Source of the DNA: Tistlia consotensis USBA 355
GTDB lineage: Bacteria > Pseudomonadota > Alphaproteobacteria > Kiloniellales > DSM-21159
Direction: 5' to 3'
NCBI RefSeq assembly: GCF_900177295.1
Contig: NZ_FWZX01000017.1
Coordinates: forward strand, 62,001-126,000
Length of the DNA: 64,000 bases
Made by a program: the position numbers and the translations under genes. The notes beneath the pieces are model-generated. The model made no database searches. It was not told the origin of the DNA and saw nothing but the letters and a program-made list of their open reading frames with translations. Positions 16,464 to 26,138 of the stretch are shown here, piece by piece; the stretch's first letter is position 1; every line of letters begins with the position of its first letter.

Positions 16464-17539
16464 GCACCTTCCGGCTTCCCGACCTGGGCGAGGGCCTGAC
16501 TGAGGCCGAGCTGGTCGCCTGGCACGTCGGCCCCGGCGACCACGTCGCGGCGGACCAGCCGCTGGTCTCGGTCGAGACCGAGAAGGCGGTGGTCGAGATC
16601 CCCTCGCCGCAGGCCGGGACCGTGGCGCGACTGCTCGCCGAGGTCGGCCAGCGGGTGGCGGTCGGCGCGCCGCTGCTGGCCTTCGCCGAAGGGCCCGTCC
16701 CCGCCGCCGGCGTGCTGGTCGGCACGCTGGACGAGGCTCCCGCGCAGGCGGTGCCCCCGCCGGCGGCCGCCGCCGGCTCTGCGGTCAAGGCGACCCCCGC
16801 GGTCCGCCGGCTGGCGCGCGAGCGCGGCGTCGATCTCGCCGCTCTGCGGCCGAGCGGCGCCCACGGCGAGGTCACCCGCGACGACGTGCTCGCCGCCCTC
16901 TCCGGCTCGGCCGCTGCCGACACGGCGGCCTGGCAGCCGCTGCGCGGCGCGCGCCGCACGATGGCCGAGGTCATGGCGCGGGCCGGGGCCAGCGTCGTGC
17001 CGGCGACCGTGATGGACGAGGTCGAGGTGACGCCCTGGCCGGCCGACGCGCCGGTCACCCTGCGCCTGGTCGCGGCGCTGGCCGCGGCCTGCCGGGCCGA
17101 GCCGGCGCTCAACGCCTGGTTCGAAGCCGACCCGCCGCGCCGCCTGCTGCATCCGGGCCTCGACCTCGGCCTCGCCGTCGACACGCCGGACGGCCTGCTG
17201 GTGCCGGTGGTGCGCGGCGCCGAGTCGCGCCCGCCGGAGGCGCTGGGGGCCGAGATCGAGCGGGTCGTCGGCCTGGCGCGCAGCCGCAAGGCCGGCCCCG
17301 AGCTCTACCGCGCGCCGACCCTGACGTTGTCGAACTTCGGCAGCCTCGGCGGCCGCCATGCGGTGCTCGTCGTGGTGCCGCCCCAGGTCGCGATCCTCGG
17401 CGCGGGCCGGATCTTCGGGCGCGACGGGGCCCGCTTCCTGCCGCTGTCCCTGACCTTCGATCACCGGGCCGCGACCGGCGGCGAGGCGGCCCGCTTCCTG
17501 GGCGCCCTGTCGGCGGCGCTGCGCGAGGCAGGGCAATAG
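16460..17539 (+). CDS. 2-oxoacid dehydrogenase E2 component (lipoyl acyltransferase)
   Basis: Protein of 359 residues with one lipoyl domain (modified Lys in VETEKAVVEI, about residue 44), an E1/E3-binding domain (TPAVRRLARERGVDLAAL, about 115-150) and a catalytic domain. The domain is about 200 residues long, at the short end for this family. The active-site His lies in TFDHRAATGGEAARF; the usual HRxxDG is replaced by HRxxTG, a variant I recall in some E2 proteins. With the E1 genes it would form an acyl-CoA-producing complex. The substrate is unresolved. Confidence 0.88.
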   Translation: MSTFRLPDLGEGLTEAELVAWHVGPGDHVAADQPLVSVETEKAVVEIPSPQAGTVARLLAEVGQRVAVGAPLLAFAEGPVPAAGVLVGTLDEAPAQAVPPPAAAAGSAVKATPAVRRLARERGVDLAALRPSGAHGEVTRDDVLAALSGSAAADTAAWQPLRGARRTMAEVMARAGASVVPATVMDEVEVTPWPADAPVTLRLVAALAAACRAEPALNAWFEADPPRRLLHPGLDLGLAVDTPDGLLVPVVRGAESRPPEALGAEIERVVGLARSRKAGPELYRAPTLTLSNFGSLGGRHAVLVVVPPQVAILGAGRIFGRDGARFLPLSLTFDHRAATGGEAARFLGALSAALREAGQ

Positions 17540-17560
17540 AGGGAAGGGGAGGAGGCGGTC

Positions 17561-18679
17561 ATGGGCGCAGGAGCCTTCAGTCATTGCGACGACCTCGGAC
17601 CGGCCAAGGTCGTCGAGCTGCACCAGCCGGCGGTCGGTCTGCGCGCGCTGCTGGTGATCGACAACGTGGCCGCGGGCCCCTCGATCGGCGGCGTCCGCAT
17701 GGCGCCCGAGATCTCGGTCGAGGAATGCTTCCGCCTGGCGCGCGCCATGACCCTGAAGAACGCCATGGCCGGCCTCGCGCACGGCGGCGGCAAGGCGATG
17801 ATCGCCGGCGACCCGCACGGCGAGCCCGGCCGCAAGCGGCAACTGGTCCGCGCCTTCGCCCAGGCCATCGCCGAGCTCGGCGACTACATCCCCGGCCCCG
17901 ACATGGGCACCGACGAGACCTGCATGGGCTGGGTCCGGGACGAGATCGGCCGCGCCGTCGGCCTGCCCCCCGAGCTCGGCGGCATCCCGCTCGACGAGCT
18001 GGGTGCGACCGGCTGGGGCCTCGCGGCGTCGGCCAGGGTCGCCGCGCCGCTCTGCGGCCTCGAGCTCGCCGGTGCGCGGGTCGCGATCCAGGGCTTCGGC
18101 GCGGTCGGCCGCCACGCCGCCCGCTTCCTCGCCGAGGCCGGCGCCCGCCTCGTCGCGGTCTCGGATTCCCGCGGCGCCGTGCGGGACGAATCCGGGCTCG
18201 ATCTCGAGGCGCTCGGCCGGCTCAAGGCCGAGGGGCGCAGCGTCAGCGAGCTCGATCCCGCTCGGGCGATCGAGCGGGACTCGCTGGTCGCCGTGCCCTG
18301 CGAGATCTGGATCCCGGCGGCCGGGCCCGACGTGATCCGCAGCGACAACGTCGAGCAGCTGCAGGCTCGGCTGGTGCTGCAGGGCGCCAACATCCCGGCG
18401 ACCGAGACCGCCGAGCAGCGCCTGCACGAGCGCGGCGTGCTCGTCGTGCCGGACTTCGTCGCCAACGCCGGCGGCGTCATCTGCGCCGCCGTCGAGCACC
18501 GCGGCCTCGGCCGGGCCCAGGCCTTCCAGGAGATCTCGGAGCGGGTCGGCGCCAACACCGCGGCCGTGCTCGCCGCCGCCCGCGACGCGGCCGTGCCGCC
18601 GCGGCAGGCCGCCCGGCAGCTCGCCGAGGCGCGGGTCCGCCGGGCGATGGCCCTGGGGCGCTGGTCCGGGGCTGCCTAG
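17561..18679 (+). CDS. Glu/Leu/Phe/Val family amino-acid dehydrogenase
   Basis: NAD(P)-dependent oxidative deaminase of 372 residues. The N-terminal catalytic domain carries the Lys in AHGGGKAMI and the PGPDMGTDE motif. The Rossmann domain has IQGFGAVGRHAARF. It sits 21 bases after E2, so its 2-oxoacid product could feed the complex encoded upstream, which points to leucine/valine-type substrates, but glutamate dehydrogenase activity is equally possible. The stop codon lies in CTAG and is shared tail to tail with the convergent stress-protein gene. Confidence 0.85.
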   Translation: MGAGAFSHCDDLGPAKVVELHQPAVGLRALLVIDNVAAGPSIGGVRMAPEISVEECFRLARAMTLKNAMAGLAHGGGKAMIAGDPHGEPGRKRQLVRAFAQAIAELGDYIPGPDMGTDETCMGWVRDEIGRAVGLPPELGGIPLDELGATGWGLAASARVAAPLCGLELAGARVAIQGFGAVGRHAARFLAEAGARLVAVSDSRGAVRDESGLDLEALGRLKAEGRSVSELDPARAIERDSLVAVPCEIWIPAAGPDVIRSDNVEQLQARLVLQGANIPATETAEQRLHERGVLVVPDFVANAGGVICAAVEHRGLGRAQAFQEISERVGANTAAVLAAARDAAVPPRQAARQLAEARVRRAMALGRWSGAA

Positions 18680-19449
18680 GGCGCGGTCTCGCCGACGACC
18701 AGGGCCGGGACCCGGCGCTCGGTCGCCAGCTCGGCGAACAGCAGGGGGCCCATGGCGGCGAGCGAGGGGCGGTCGAACACCAGCAGGTGCTCGTGCAGCG
18801 GCTGCAGCAGCCGGCTCATGGCCTCGTGGCCGAGCGGCAGGGACTGCTCCGGCCCGGCGAGCGAGACCAGCGGCTCGCCGAGCGCGGCGGCGAGGCTGCG
18901 GGCGGGGCGGTCCGAGCCGCGGGTCACCGCGACCACAGGGCCGTGGCGCAGGGAGACGGCGCGGGGCATGAAGAGGACCGGCGCCGAGGTTCCGGCGATC
19001 GACCGCAGCAGCTCGGCGAAGGGATAGCTGAGCCGCGCCATGGGGTCCGTCGGCTCGACCACGACCAGCAGGTCCCCCGGCTCGGCCGCTGCGACCTGGA
19101 GCGTGACCGCGCTCGCCCGCTCGATCCGGAAGCGCACGGTCAGGCCGAGCCGGGCCGCGGCGCGCGACAGCCGCTGCCGGCTGACCGTCGCCGCCCGGGC
19201 GAACTCCTCGGCGAGGCGGTCGGGCGTGAAGGGGGCGGCGGCGCTGGTCGTGCGCGCGACCTGCCCGGTCAGCGGCGAGGCCGACCACTCCAGGAGCGCG
19301 AGGTCCTCGACGAAGATGCCGAGCAGCTCGGCCCGCAGGCCCTGGGCCAGCCGGGCCGTCGCCTCCAGGGCGGCCGCCGAGCCCGAGGCGTCGCGGAAGC
19401 CGACGACGACGCGCCGGAAGACCGGGGCCTCTGCGCTGCCGTCGCTCAT
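18676..19449 (-). CDS. Universal-stress-protein-like protein
   Basis: Protein of 257 residues that opens like a UspA domain (RRVVVGFRDASGSAAALEATARLAQ) with a second, weaker Usp-like half (VVAVTRGSDRPARSLAAAL). The classical ATP-binding G-2x-G-9x-G-S/T motif is not clear. It is the downstream partner of the Lon-like protease gene, overlapping by ATGA, so the two are co-translated. A role in stress survival under the same FixK-type control is inferred. Confidence 0.7.
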   Translation of the reverse strand: MSDGSAEAPVFRRVVVGFRDASGSAAALEATARLAQGLRAELLGIFVEDLALLEWSASPLTGQVARTTSAAAPFTPDRLAEEFARAATVSRQRLSRAAARLGLTVRFRIERASAVTLQVAAAEPGDLLVVVEPTDPMARLSYPFAELLRSIAGTSAPVLFMPRAVSLRHGPVVAVTRGSDRPARSLAAALGEPLVSLAGPEQSLPLGHEAMSRLLQPLHEHLLVFDRPSLAAMGPLLFAELATERRVPALVVGETAP

Positions 19450-21878
19450 TCCTCCGCCTCCTCCTCGTGGCCCCGGGCGAAGGGCCGGCGGGCGCGCGCG
19501 AAGCGCTTCAGGCGGTCCTCGACGCGGCGGTTGACCGTGTCCGGCGGGAAGCGGCCGTCGCGGCCGCGCTCGCCGGCCGGCACGCCGGTCAGGAGGGTGA
19601 TGCCCTCGTCGATCGTCGCGACGGGATAGATCGCGAAGCGGCCGGCTCCGCAGGCCTCGACGACCTCGTCGCGCAGCATCAGGTGCTGGACGTTCGACGC
19701 CGGGATCAGCACGCCCTGCGTCCCGGTCAGCCCGCGCGCCTGGCAGAGCTCGAAGAAGCCCTCGATCTTCTCGTTGACCCCGCCGATCGCCTGGACCGCG
19801 CCGTGCTGGTTCACCGAGCCGGTGATCGCCAGGTCCTGCCGGAGCGGCAGGTCGGCGATCGCCGAGAGCAGGGCGTAGAGCTCGGCGGAGGAGGCGCTGT
19901 CGCCCTCGACGCCGCCGTAGGACTGCTCGAAGACCAGGCTGGCGAGCAGCGAGATCGGCGCCTCCAGGGCATAGCGTCCGCCGAGGAAGCCGGAGAGGAT
20001 CAGCACGCCCTTGGAGTGGAGCGGGCCGCCGAGCTCGACCTCGCGCTCGATGTCGACGACCCGGCCCGAGCCGGGGCCGACCCGGGCGGTGATGCGCGAC
20101 GGCCGGCCGAAGGCGAAGCCGCCGAGCTCGATGACGCTGAGACCGTTGGCCTGGCCGACGACCGCGCCGCTGGTGTCGATCAGCGCGATGTCGCGCAGCA
20201 CCGATTCCTGCATGCGCTGCCGCAGCCGGCTGGCCCGGTCGATCTGCTGGGCGATCGCGCGCGAGACGTCGGCGGCGGCGATCGTCGAGGCGCCGCGCTG
20301 CTTCGCGCAGAAGTCGGCCTCGACCAGCAGGTCGCCGACAGGCTCGACGAGCAGCGTCAGCTTGGCGGCGTCGCCGGCCAGGCGGCTCGCCCGCTCGATC
20401 ACCCGGGCGACGGCCTCGCGCTCGAGCGGCCGGAGCTGCCGGCGCCGGGCCAGGGAGGCGACCAGGCGGGCATAGGTCGGCTCCGCCTCGACGCTGCGGT
20501 CGAGGGCGTCGTCGAGATCCGCCAGCACCTTGAAGTGCTCGCTGAACTCCGGGTCGAGCTCGGCGAGCAGGTAGTAGAGCAGGCGGGCGCCGAACAGCAC
20601 GACCTTGACGTCGAGCGGGATCGGGTCGGGCTCCAGCGAGACGGTGGTGGTCAGGCTGAGCAGGTCGACCGCGCTCTCGATGCGGATCTCGCCGGCCTTG
20701 AGTGCCCGCTTCAGCGCGGTCCAGGCGAAGGGCTCGCTGAGCAGGGCGCGCGCGTCGAGCAGCAGGAAGCCGCCGTTGGCACGGTGCAGCGCGCCCGGCT
20801 TGATGAGCTTGAAGTCGGTGACCAGCACGCCCTGGCGCGCCGTGTGCTCGACCCGGCCGAGCAGGTTCGCCAGCGTCGGGTGCAGCTCCTCGACGACCGG
20901 GGCGCCGTCGCCGCCAGACCGGCTGACCAGCAGGTTCACCTCGTAGCGGTCCAGGGGCCCGATGGCGGCGCCCTCGCCTTCGCCCTCGTGGTCCTGCTGG
21001 GCGAGCTGGGGCGCGATGAACAGGCCGACGTTCTCGACCAAGTCGGCGCGGACCTGGTCGAGATGCTCCAGGATCTTCGGCAGGTCCTCGAAGAGGCCGC
21101 GCAGCTCGTCGATGAGATGGCCGACGGCGTTCTGCGCGGTCTCGCGGTTGAGCGCGCGCAGGTCGGTGCGGCGCTCCTTGTCCCATGCCGGGATCGAGCG
21201 GAGCACGCCCTCGAGCTTGCCCTGCAGCTCGTGCATCGCCGCTTCGAAGGCGGTCCGTTCGGCGTCGGGCAGGGCGGAGAAGGCATCGGGCCGCAGCATC
21301 TTGCCCTCCTTGGCCGGCGCCAGGGTGAAGCCGAAGGGCGTGCGGATGATTGCGACGTTGGCCGCGGCGGCCTCGTCCTGCAGCGCCTTGAAGGCGGTCT
21401 CCTGCTTGTCGTTGAAGGCCTGCTCGATGGCCGCGCGACGGGCCTGGTAGTCGTCGCTCTCGAAGGCCGCCGGGATCGCGACCTTGAGGTCCTCGACGAG
21501 GCCGCGCATGGCGTCGCGGAACGCCGGCCCGCGGCCGGGCGGCAGCGCGATGGCGACCGGCCGGTCCGGGGCCGCGAAGTTGTTGACGTAGACCCAGTCG
21601 CTCGGCAGCGCGGCCGAGGCGGCGCGCTGCTCGAGCAGCGCCCTGACCGCCTCGTCGGTGCTGTCGGCGGCGGCGCTGACGACGAAGAGGTTGAAGCCCG
21701 GGGCCTCGACCTCCGCGCCGAAGGCGATGGCCTCGCCGGCGCGCTTCTGCGCGACCATCAGGTCGAGGTCCGCCAGCTCGTCGGTGGTCTCGAAGGCCAG
21801 GGCCGAGAGGTCGCAGCGCCGCACCAGGCGGTCCCGGGGCAGCGGCCGGGGCGAGGGCTCGGACGGCTGGTCGCTCAT
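19446..21878 (-). CDS. Lon-like ATP-dependent protease (LonB/COG1067 type)
   Basis: Protein of about 810 residues. It has the N-terminal domains of Lon-related proteases, without the LAN substrate domain of classical Lon. No clear Walker A motif is seen at the usual place, while the LAN-GGFLLLDAR segment resembles a Walker B-type region. The C-terminal proteolytic domain is complete: catalytic Ser in GDSASSAELYALL (about residue 657) and Lys in GGVNEKIEGF (about 704). Such genes often accompany universal stress proteins. Start taken at ATG 21878; a GTG three codons earlier is also possible. Two FixK-type boxes lie upstream. Confidence 0.85.
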   Translation of the reverse strand: MSDQPSEPSPRPLPRDRLVRRCDLSALAFETTDELADLDLMVAQKRAGEAIAFGAEVEAPGFNLFVVSAAADSTDEAVRALLEQRAASAALPSDWVYVNNFAAPDRPVAIALPPGRGPAFRDAMRGLVEDLKVAIPAAFESDDYQARRAAIEQAFNDKQETAFKALQDEAAAANVAIIRTPFGFTLAPAKEGKMLRPDAFSALPDAERTAFEAAMHELQGKLEGVLRSIPAWDKERRTDLRALNRETAQNAVGHLIDELRGLFEDLPKILEHLDQVRADLVENVGLFIAPQLAQQDHEGEGEGAAIGPLDRYEVNLLVSRSGGDGAPVVEELHPTLANLLGRVEHTARQGVLVTDFKLIKPGALHRANGGFLLLDARALLSEPFAWTALKRALKAGEIRIESAVDLLSLTTTVSLEPDPIPLDVKVVLFGARLLYYLLAELDPEFSEHFKVLADLDDALDRSVEAEPTYARLVASLARRRQLRPLEREAVARVIERASRLAGDAAKLTLLVEPVGDLLVEADFCAKQRGASTIAAADVSRAIAQQIDRASRLRQRMQESVLRDIALIDTSGAVVGQANGLSVIELGGFAFGRPSRITARVGPGSGRVVDIEREVELGGPLHSKGVLILSGFLGGRYALEAPISLLASLVFEQSYGGVEGDSASSAELYALLSAIADLPLRQDLAITGSVNQHGAVQAIGGVNEKIEGFFELCQARGLTGTQGVLIPASNVQHLMLRDEVVEACGAGRFAIYPVATIDEGITLLTGVPAGERGRDGRFPPDTVNRRVEDRLKRFARARRPFARGHEEEAEE

Positions 21879-21944
21879 GGTCTCCACGCTCCGCTGCGGC
21901 TTCTGTCGGCGCGACGATCAGACAGGGCGCCGGCGCCGCGCGCC

Positions 21945-21987
21945 TTGAGCGAGGTCAAGCGGGGCTGCGCGGCCTGCGCCAGATCAA
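21945..21987. promoter_or_regulatory. Two FixK/FNR-type boxes between lon-like and uspA genes
   Basis: TTGAGCGAGGTCAA (21945-21958) matches TTGA-N6-TCAA exactly and lies 66 bases from the Lon-like start. CTGCGCCAGATCAA (21974-21987) keeps a perfect right half-site and lies 83 bases from the divergent uspA-type start. Confidence 0.65.
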
Positions 21988-22070
21988 GGAGCGGGGGCGG
22001 GGTGGTCGCTAGGCTCGAGGCAAGATCCGCTCGATCGGCCGGGCAGCCGACAGGAGGAGGGACGACCGCC

Positions 22071-22526
22071 ATGGACATGCAGCTCATCATGATCGCCACC
22101 GACGGCTCGGCAGCCGCCCGCAAGGCGCTCCATTTCGCGGCCGACCTGGCCCGTCTGAAGCGGGCGCGGCTGCTGGTCCTGCACGTCCAGCGGCTTCGCG
22201 GCAGCGAGGCCGTGCCGCCGGAGCTCGAGGAGCTCCGGCGCGTCGAGCACGTTCGGATCAGCGAGCGCGACCTGCTCGCCAAGGTCGCGCGGCAGCTCGT
22301 CGCCGACGCCGAAGCGGAGGCGCGCGCCGAGGGCGTCGGGGAGGTCGAGGGCCTGGTCGTCGAGGGCGACCCGACCCGCTGCATCGTCGAGACCGCCCGG
22401 GCCCGCAAGCCGGAGATGCTTGTGCTGGGAACCCGCGGGCTCGGCGATGCCCAGAGCCTGCTGCTCGGCAGCGTCTCGCACAAGGTCGCCCACCTGGCGC
22501 CCTGCTCCTGCATCCTGGTGCGCTGA
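22071..22526 (+). CDS. Universal stress protein UspA family
   Basis: Single Usp domain of 151 residues. The opening IMIATDGSAAARKALHFAADLA and the ATP-binding end LGTRGLGDAQSLLLGSVSHK followed by APCSCILVR match the G-2x-G-9x-G-S motif of ATP-binding Usps. A strong AGGAGGAGG ribosome binding site precedes the ATG at 22071. It is divergent from the Lon-like/Usp pair with FixK-type boxes between, so induction at low oxygen or in stationary phase is likely. Confidence 0.92.
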   Translation: MDMQLIMIATDGSAAARKALHFAADLARLKRARLLVLHVQRLRGSEAVPPELEELRRVEHVRISERDLLAKVARQLVADAEAEARAEGVGEVEGLVVEGDPTRCIVETARARKPEMLVLGTRGLGDAQSLLLGSVSHKVAHLAPCSCILVR

Positions 22527-22559
22527 CCCGGGCCGAGGGCGCCGGGAAGCGTCGCGGCG

Positions 22560-23759
22560 CTACCGCTCGACGATCCGCGCGCCGTCGCTGATCTGCCGGC
22601 TCGGATAGAGCACGACCCGCTGTCCGGCCGACAGGCCGCTGCGGATCTCGACGGCGAGGTCGTTGCGCGCGCCGACCTCGACCCGGCGCAGGCGGGCCCG
22701 GCCGTTCTCGGCCAGGAAGACGGCCCAGTGGTCGCCGTCGCGGAACAGCGCGCCGAGCGGCAGCTGCAGGGCCTCGGTCTCGGACAGCACGATCCGCACC
22801 CTGACGCGATAGCCGTGGGCCAGCCGCTTCCAGCGGTCGGGCGGGTCGACGAGATCGAGCACCACGTCGACCCGCTGCTCCTCGATGCCGAGCGCCGAGA
22901 CCTCGGTGCGGCCGAAGGGCTCGACGCGGTCCACCGTGGCCGTCAGGTCCGGGCCGCCCCAGCCGGCGATGATGGCCCGCTGGCCGGGCTCGACCCGCAC
23001 CGCATCCTCGGACAGCAGGTCGACGACGATCTCGAGGTCCCGCGGGTCGCCGATATCGAGCAGCGGCGCCCCGGCCGCCACGATGCCCTCGCTCTCGCGG
23101 TAGACCCGCAGCACGACGCCGCCGACCGGCGAGGTCACCGGCACGCAGTCGCAGGAGGCGCTGCGCGCGTCGATGTCCGGGCGGGAGAGCAGCCGGGACT
23201 GGGCCTGCGTCAGCTCGTGCTCGCGCACGGTCAGGGCCGCCTTCGCGGTCGCGAGCCCGGCATGGGCGACCTTCTCCGCGCGCTCGGCCTCGTCGAGCGC
23301 GCGCTCGGAGATCGTCTCCCGCCGGACCAGGCGGCGGGCGCGGTCGAGCTCGCTCGTGGCGAAGGTGAGCTCGGCCTCGGCGCGTTCGACCTCGGCCTCG
23401 GCGAGTGCGCGCGCCGCGCGCGCTGCCTCCACCACCTCCTCCTGCTCGGCGGCGGCGCGGACGTCGAGGAACTCGGGCGGGGCCGGCTCGATCCGCGCCA
23501 GCTCGGTCGTGTCGGCCTGGACCCGGTCGCCGGCTTCGGCCTCGATCCGCCGCAGGTAGCCGCCGAGCGGCGCGTTCAGGGTGTAGACGTCGCGCTCGCG
23601 CGCCTCGCCGTCCTCGTCGACCGTCACCTGGAGCCTGCCGACCTCCGCCCGGGCGAGGTCGACCGGCACCGGCCGGGGGCGGAAGGCGTAGGCGATGCCC
23701 GCCGCGAGCGATGCCAGCAACAGGCCCCAGATCAGGATTCTGCGGGTCTTGACGCTCAC
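22560..23759 (-). CDS. HlyD-family periplasmic adaptor (membrane fusion protein)
   Basis: Protein of 399 residues with an N-terminal membrane anchor (ILIWGLLLASLAAGIAYAF, residues about 8-26), a barrel/lipoyl half, a long alpha-helical hairpin rich in Ala/Glu (about 100-195) and the second half with VTSPVGGVVLRVYRESEG. It would bridge the inner-membrane FtsX-type permease encoded upstream to the outer membrane or periplasm. It lies six bases after the permease gene, last in the ATPase-permease-adaptor operon. The exported substrate is unknown. Confidence 0.88.
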   Translation of the reverse strand: MSVKTRRILIWGLLLASLAAGIAYAFRPRPVPVDLARAEVGRLQVTVDEDGEARERDVYTLNAPLGGYLRRIEAEAGDRVQADTTELARIEPAPPEFLDVRAAAEQEEVVEAARAARALAEAEVERAEAELTFATSELDRARRLVRRETISERALDEAERAEKVAHAGLATAKAALTVREHELTQAQSRLLSRPDIDARSASCDCVPVTSPVGGVVLRVYRESEGIVAAGAPLLDIGDPRDLEIVVDLLSEDAVRVEPGQRAIIAGWGGPDLTATVDRVEPFGRTEVSALGIEEQRVDVVLDLVDPPDRWKRLAHGYRVRVRIVLSETEALQLPLGALFRDGDHWAVFLAENGRARLRRVEVGARNDLAVEIRSGLSAGQRVVLYPSRQISDGARIVER

Positions 23760-23765
23760 CGGGCC

Positions 23766-26138
23766 CTACTCCCTCGTCTTGAGGACCGCGATCAGGTCCA
23801 GGTGGTCGAGCCGCCTGCGCACGACGGCGGCGCAGGCGACGGTGCTGGCCAGCGCGATCAGGGCGGCCTTGCCGTAGGTCGCGTCCAGGATCACCAGCGG
23901 CACCCTGAACAGCTCGGAGCCGAAGGCGCTCGTCAGATACCACGCCAGTGCGAAGCCCAGGAGGCAGCCGAGCGGAATCGCGAGCCAGGTCAGCAGGCCG
24001 ATCTCGCCGAGCAGGATGTAGGAGATCTCCCAGCGGCTGAAGCCGAGCACCCGCAGGGTCGCCAGCTCGCGCGCCCGCTCGGAGAGGGCGATGCGGATCG
24101 AGTTGTAGGTCACGCCGACCGACAGCGTCGCGGCGAAGGCGACGAAGAAGCCGACGAAGATGAACATCGTCTCGCCCATGGTCTCGTAGAACTTGGCGAT
24201 GCCGGCCTGGCGGAACAGGATGCCGGCGACGTCGGGGATCTCCTTGAGCCGCTTGAGGAAGACGGCCTGGGCGGCTCCGTCGAGCGCGACCTGCAGGCCG
24301 CTGACCACGCGGCCGTCCCGCATCGCGCGGTTGAGCGCGCCGAACTCCATGTAGGCCGGCTTGCCGATGTAGGTGTCGAAGATCCGGACGACCGGCAGCC
24401 GCAGGCGCGGCCGGCGCCCCTCCAGCACCTCGACGGACAGCTGGTCGCCGACCTTCGCCTGCAGCAGGTCGGCCAGGGTGCGCGACAGCAGCAGGCCGTC
24501 CGGCGGCATCTCGATGCGCCCGCGCCGGGCGTCGTGGACCGGGCTCAGGATCGCGCCGGCCGGCACGCCGGTGATCGCTTCCCGGGCGCTCAGATGACCA
24601 TGGACGAGACGCGCCGGCACGCTGCGATAGGGTTCCGCCGACAGCACGCCCGGCAGGCGCTCGAAGCTGCCGACGGCGGCGATCGGCTGCAGGTCGGTGA
24701 AGGCGACCGTCGCGTCCTGGTGCTGGCCCTCGACGAAGTAGCTGTCGACCAGGGCGTCGACGGCGTCCAGCCACTGCAGCGCCATGATCAGCACGGCGAC
24801 CGAGAGGGCGAGCCCGGCGCTCGCCAGGAAGGAGCGCAGCGGCCAGCGCAGCAGGCGCCGGAGGATCATCCGCGTCGGCTCGTCCAGGGCCCGCGCGAAG
24901 ACGGTGTCGGACAGCCGGCTCCGGCGATAGCTCGGCGGCGACGGCGGCAGCATGGCCTCGGCCGGCGGCAGGACCACGGCCCGGCGCACGGCAAGGAGGC
25001 TGCCGGCCAGCGCCGAGCCCAGGCTGACCAGGGCGGCGGCGACGAAGCTGGTCGGCCCGGGCCGGTAGAGCAGGAAGGGAAAGCGGTAGAACTCGGCGTA
25101 GAGCCGGGTGTTCCAGTGGCCCAGCCAGGCGCCGACCAGCGCCCCGAGCAGCACGCCGATGCCGCCGATCAGCAGCACCATCTTCGCGTAGTGCCAGGCG
25201 ATCGTCCCGTCGCCGTAGCCGAAGGCCTTGAGCAGGCCGATCTCGCGGCGTCCGGTCGCGATCAGGCGCGTCATCACCATGTTGGTCAGGAAGGCCGCGA
25301 CGGCCAGGAAGATCGTCGGCATCAGCCGGGACAGGTTCTTCTGCTGCACGATCTCGTTCTGCAGGAACCAGTTGGAGATCTGGTCGCTGCGGTCGTAGGC
25401 GCCGGTGCCGCCGTAGGGTGCGAGCAGGACGTCGAGGCGCGCGATGACGTCCCGGGCGTCGGCGCCGCGCAGCAGGGCGAGCGTCACGCTGTCGAAGGAC
25501 TCCTTCAGGTCGAAGGCGGCGGCCAGGGCGTCGCGGCCCATCCAGAGGACGCCGAAGCGCTGGTCGTCGGGCATCAGGCCGCCCGGCGCGATCGCATAGA
25601 CGAACTCGGGGCTGAGCGCCGTGCCGACGACGTGCAGGGTGCGCCGGCGCCCGCGCAGCACTGCGCCGAAGGAATCGCCGGGCCCGAGGCGGTGCGCCTC
25701 GGCGAAGGGCTCGCTGACCACCACCTCGTCCGGCCGGTTCGGCGCGGCCAGGCGCCCGGAGCGCAGGACCAGGGTGTTCAGCAGCTGCGGCCCCTGCTCG
25801 GGCAGCGAGATCAGCCGGCCGACCACCGGCTCGTCGAAGTCGGGCAGGTCGAGGATCGCACCCTCGACGATGCGCGTCTCGACCAGGCGCACGCCGGGGA
25901 TTGCCGCGATCTCGCGGGCCAGGCGCTCCGGCGCCCGCTTGACCTCGGCGAAGACGTCGGCAAAGCGCGTGCGCTCGTAGTAGGCGGTCGTCGTCTGCTC
26001 GAGCGCCTCGATGGTGGTCAGCGCCATGATCAGCAGCGCGGCCCCCGAGGCGATGACCAGCGCGATCGCCAGGACCTGCGCCTTCAGCTGCCAGAGCTCG
26101 CGCAGCAGCTTGCGGTTCAGGCTGGTCATTCCGCTCAC
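23766..26138 (-). CDS. ABC transporter permease with two FtsX domains
   Basis: Inner-membrane protein of 790 residues with an N-terminal helix, a periplasmic MacB-type domain, three helices, then a second helix, second periplasmic domain and three more helices, that is, two FtsX repeats in one chain. It ends with the typical [12 protein letters not shown]. LolCE/MacB-like mechanotransmission rather than classical substrate channelling is expected from the family. It overlaps the ATPase gene by ATGA. Confidence 0.88.
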   Translation of the reverse strand: MSGMTSLNRKLLRELWQLKAQVLAIALVIASGAALLIMALTTIEALEQTTTAYYERTRFADVFAEVKRAPERLAREIAAIPGVRLVETRIVEGAILDLPDFDEPVVGRLISLPEQGPQLLNTLVLRSGRLAAPNRPDEVVVSEPFAEAHRLGPGDSFGAVLRGRRRTLHVVGTALSPEFVYAIAPGGLMPDDQRFGVLWMGRDALAAAFDLKESFDSVTLALLRGADARDVIARLDVLLAPYGGTGAYDRSDQISNWFLQNEIVQQKNLSRLMPTIFLAVAAFLTNMVMTRLIATGRREIGLLKAFGYGDGTIAWHYAKMVLLIGGIGVLLGALVGAWLGHWNTRLYAEFYRFPFLLYRPGPTSFVAAALVSLGSALAGSLLAVRRAVVLPPAEAMLPPSPPSYRRSRLSDTVFARALDEPTRMILRRLLRWPLRSFLASAGLALSVAVLIMALQWLDAVDALVDSYFVEGQHQDATVAFTDLQPIAAVGSFERLPGVLSAEPYRSVPARLVHGHLSAREAITGVPAGAILSPVHDARRGRIEMPPDGLLLSRTLADLLQAKVGDQLSVEVLEGRRPRLRLPVVRIFDTYIGKPAYMEFGALNRAMRDGRVVSGLQVALDGAAQAVFLKRLKEIPDVAGILFRQAGIAKFYETMGETMFIFVGFFVAFAATLSVGVTYNSIRIALSERARELATLRVLGFSRWEISYILLGEIGLLTWLAIPLGCLLGFALAWYLTSAFGSELFRVPLVILDATYGKAALIALASTVACAAVVRRRLDHLDLIAVLKTRE

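Noticed and set aside
16454-19288. A 944-codon open frame on the minus strand
   Set aside because: Antisense to the E2 and amino-acid dehydrogenase genes, with no family motifs.
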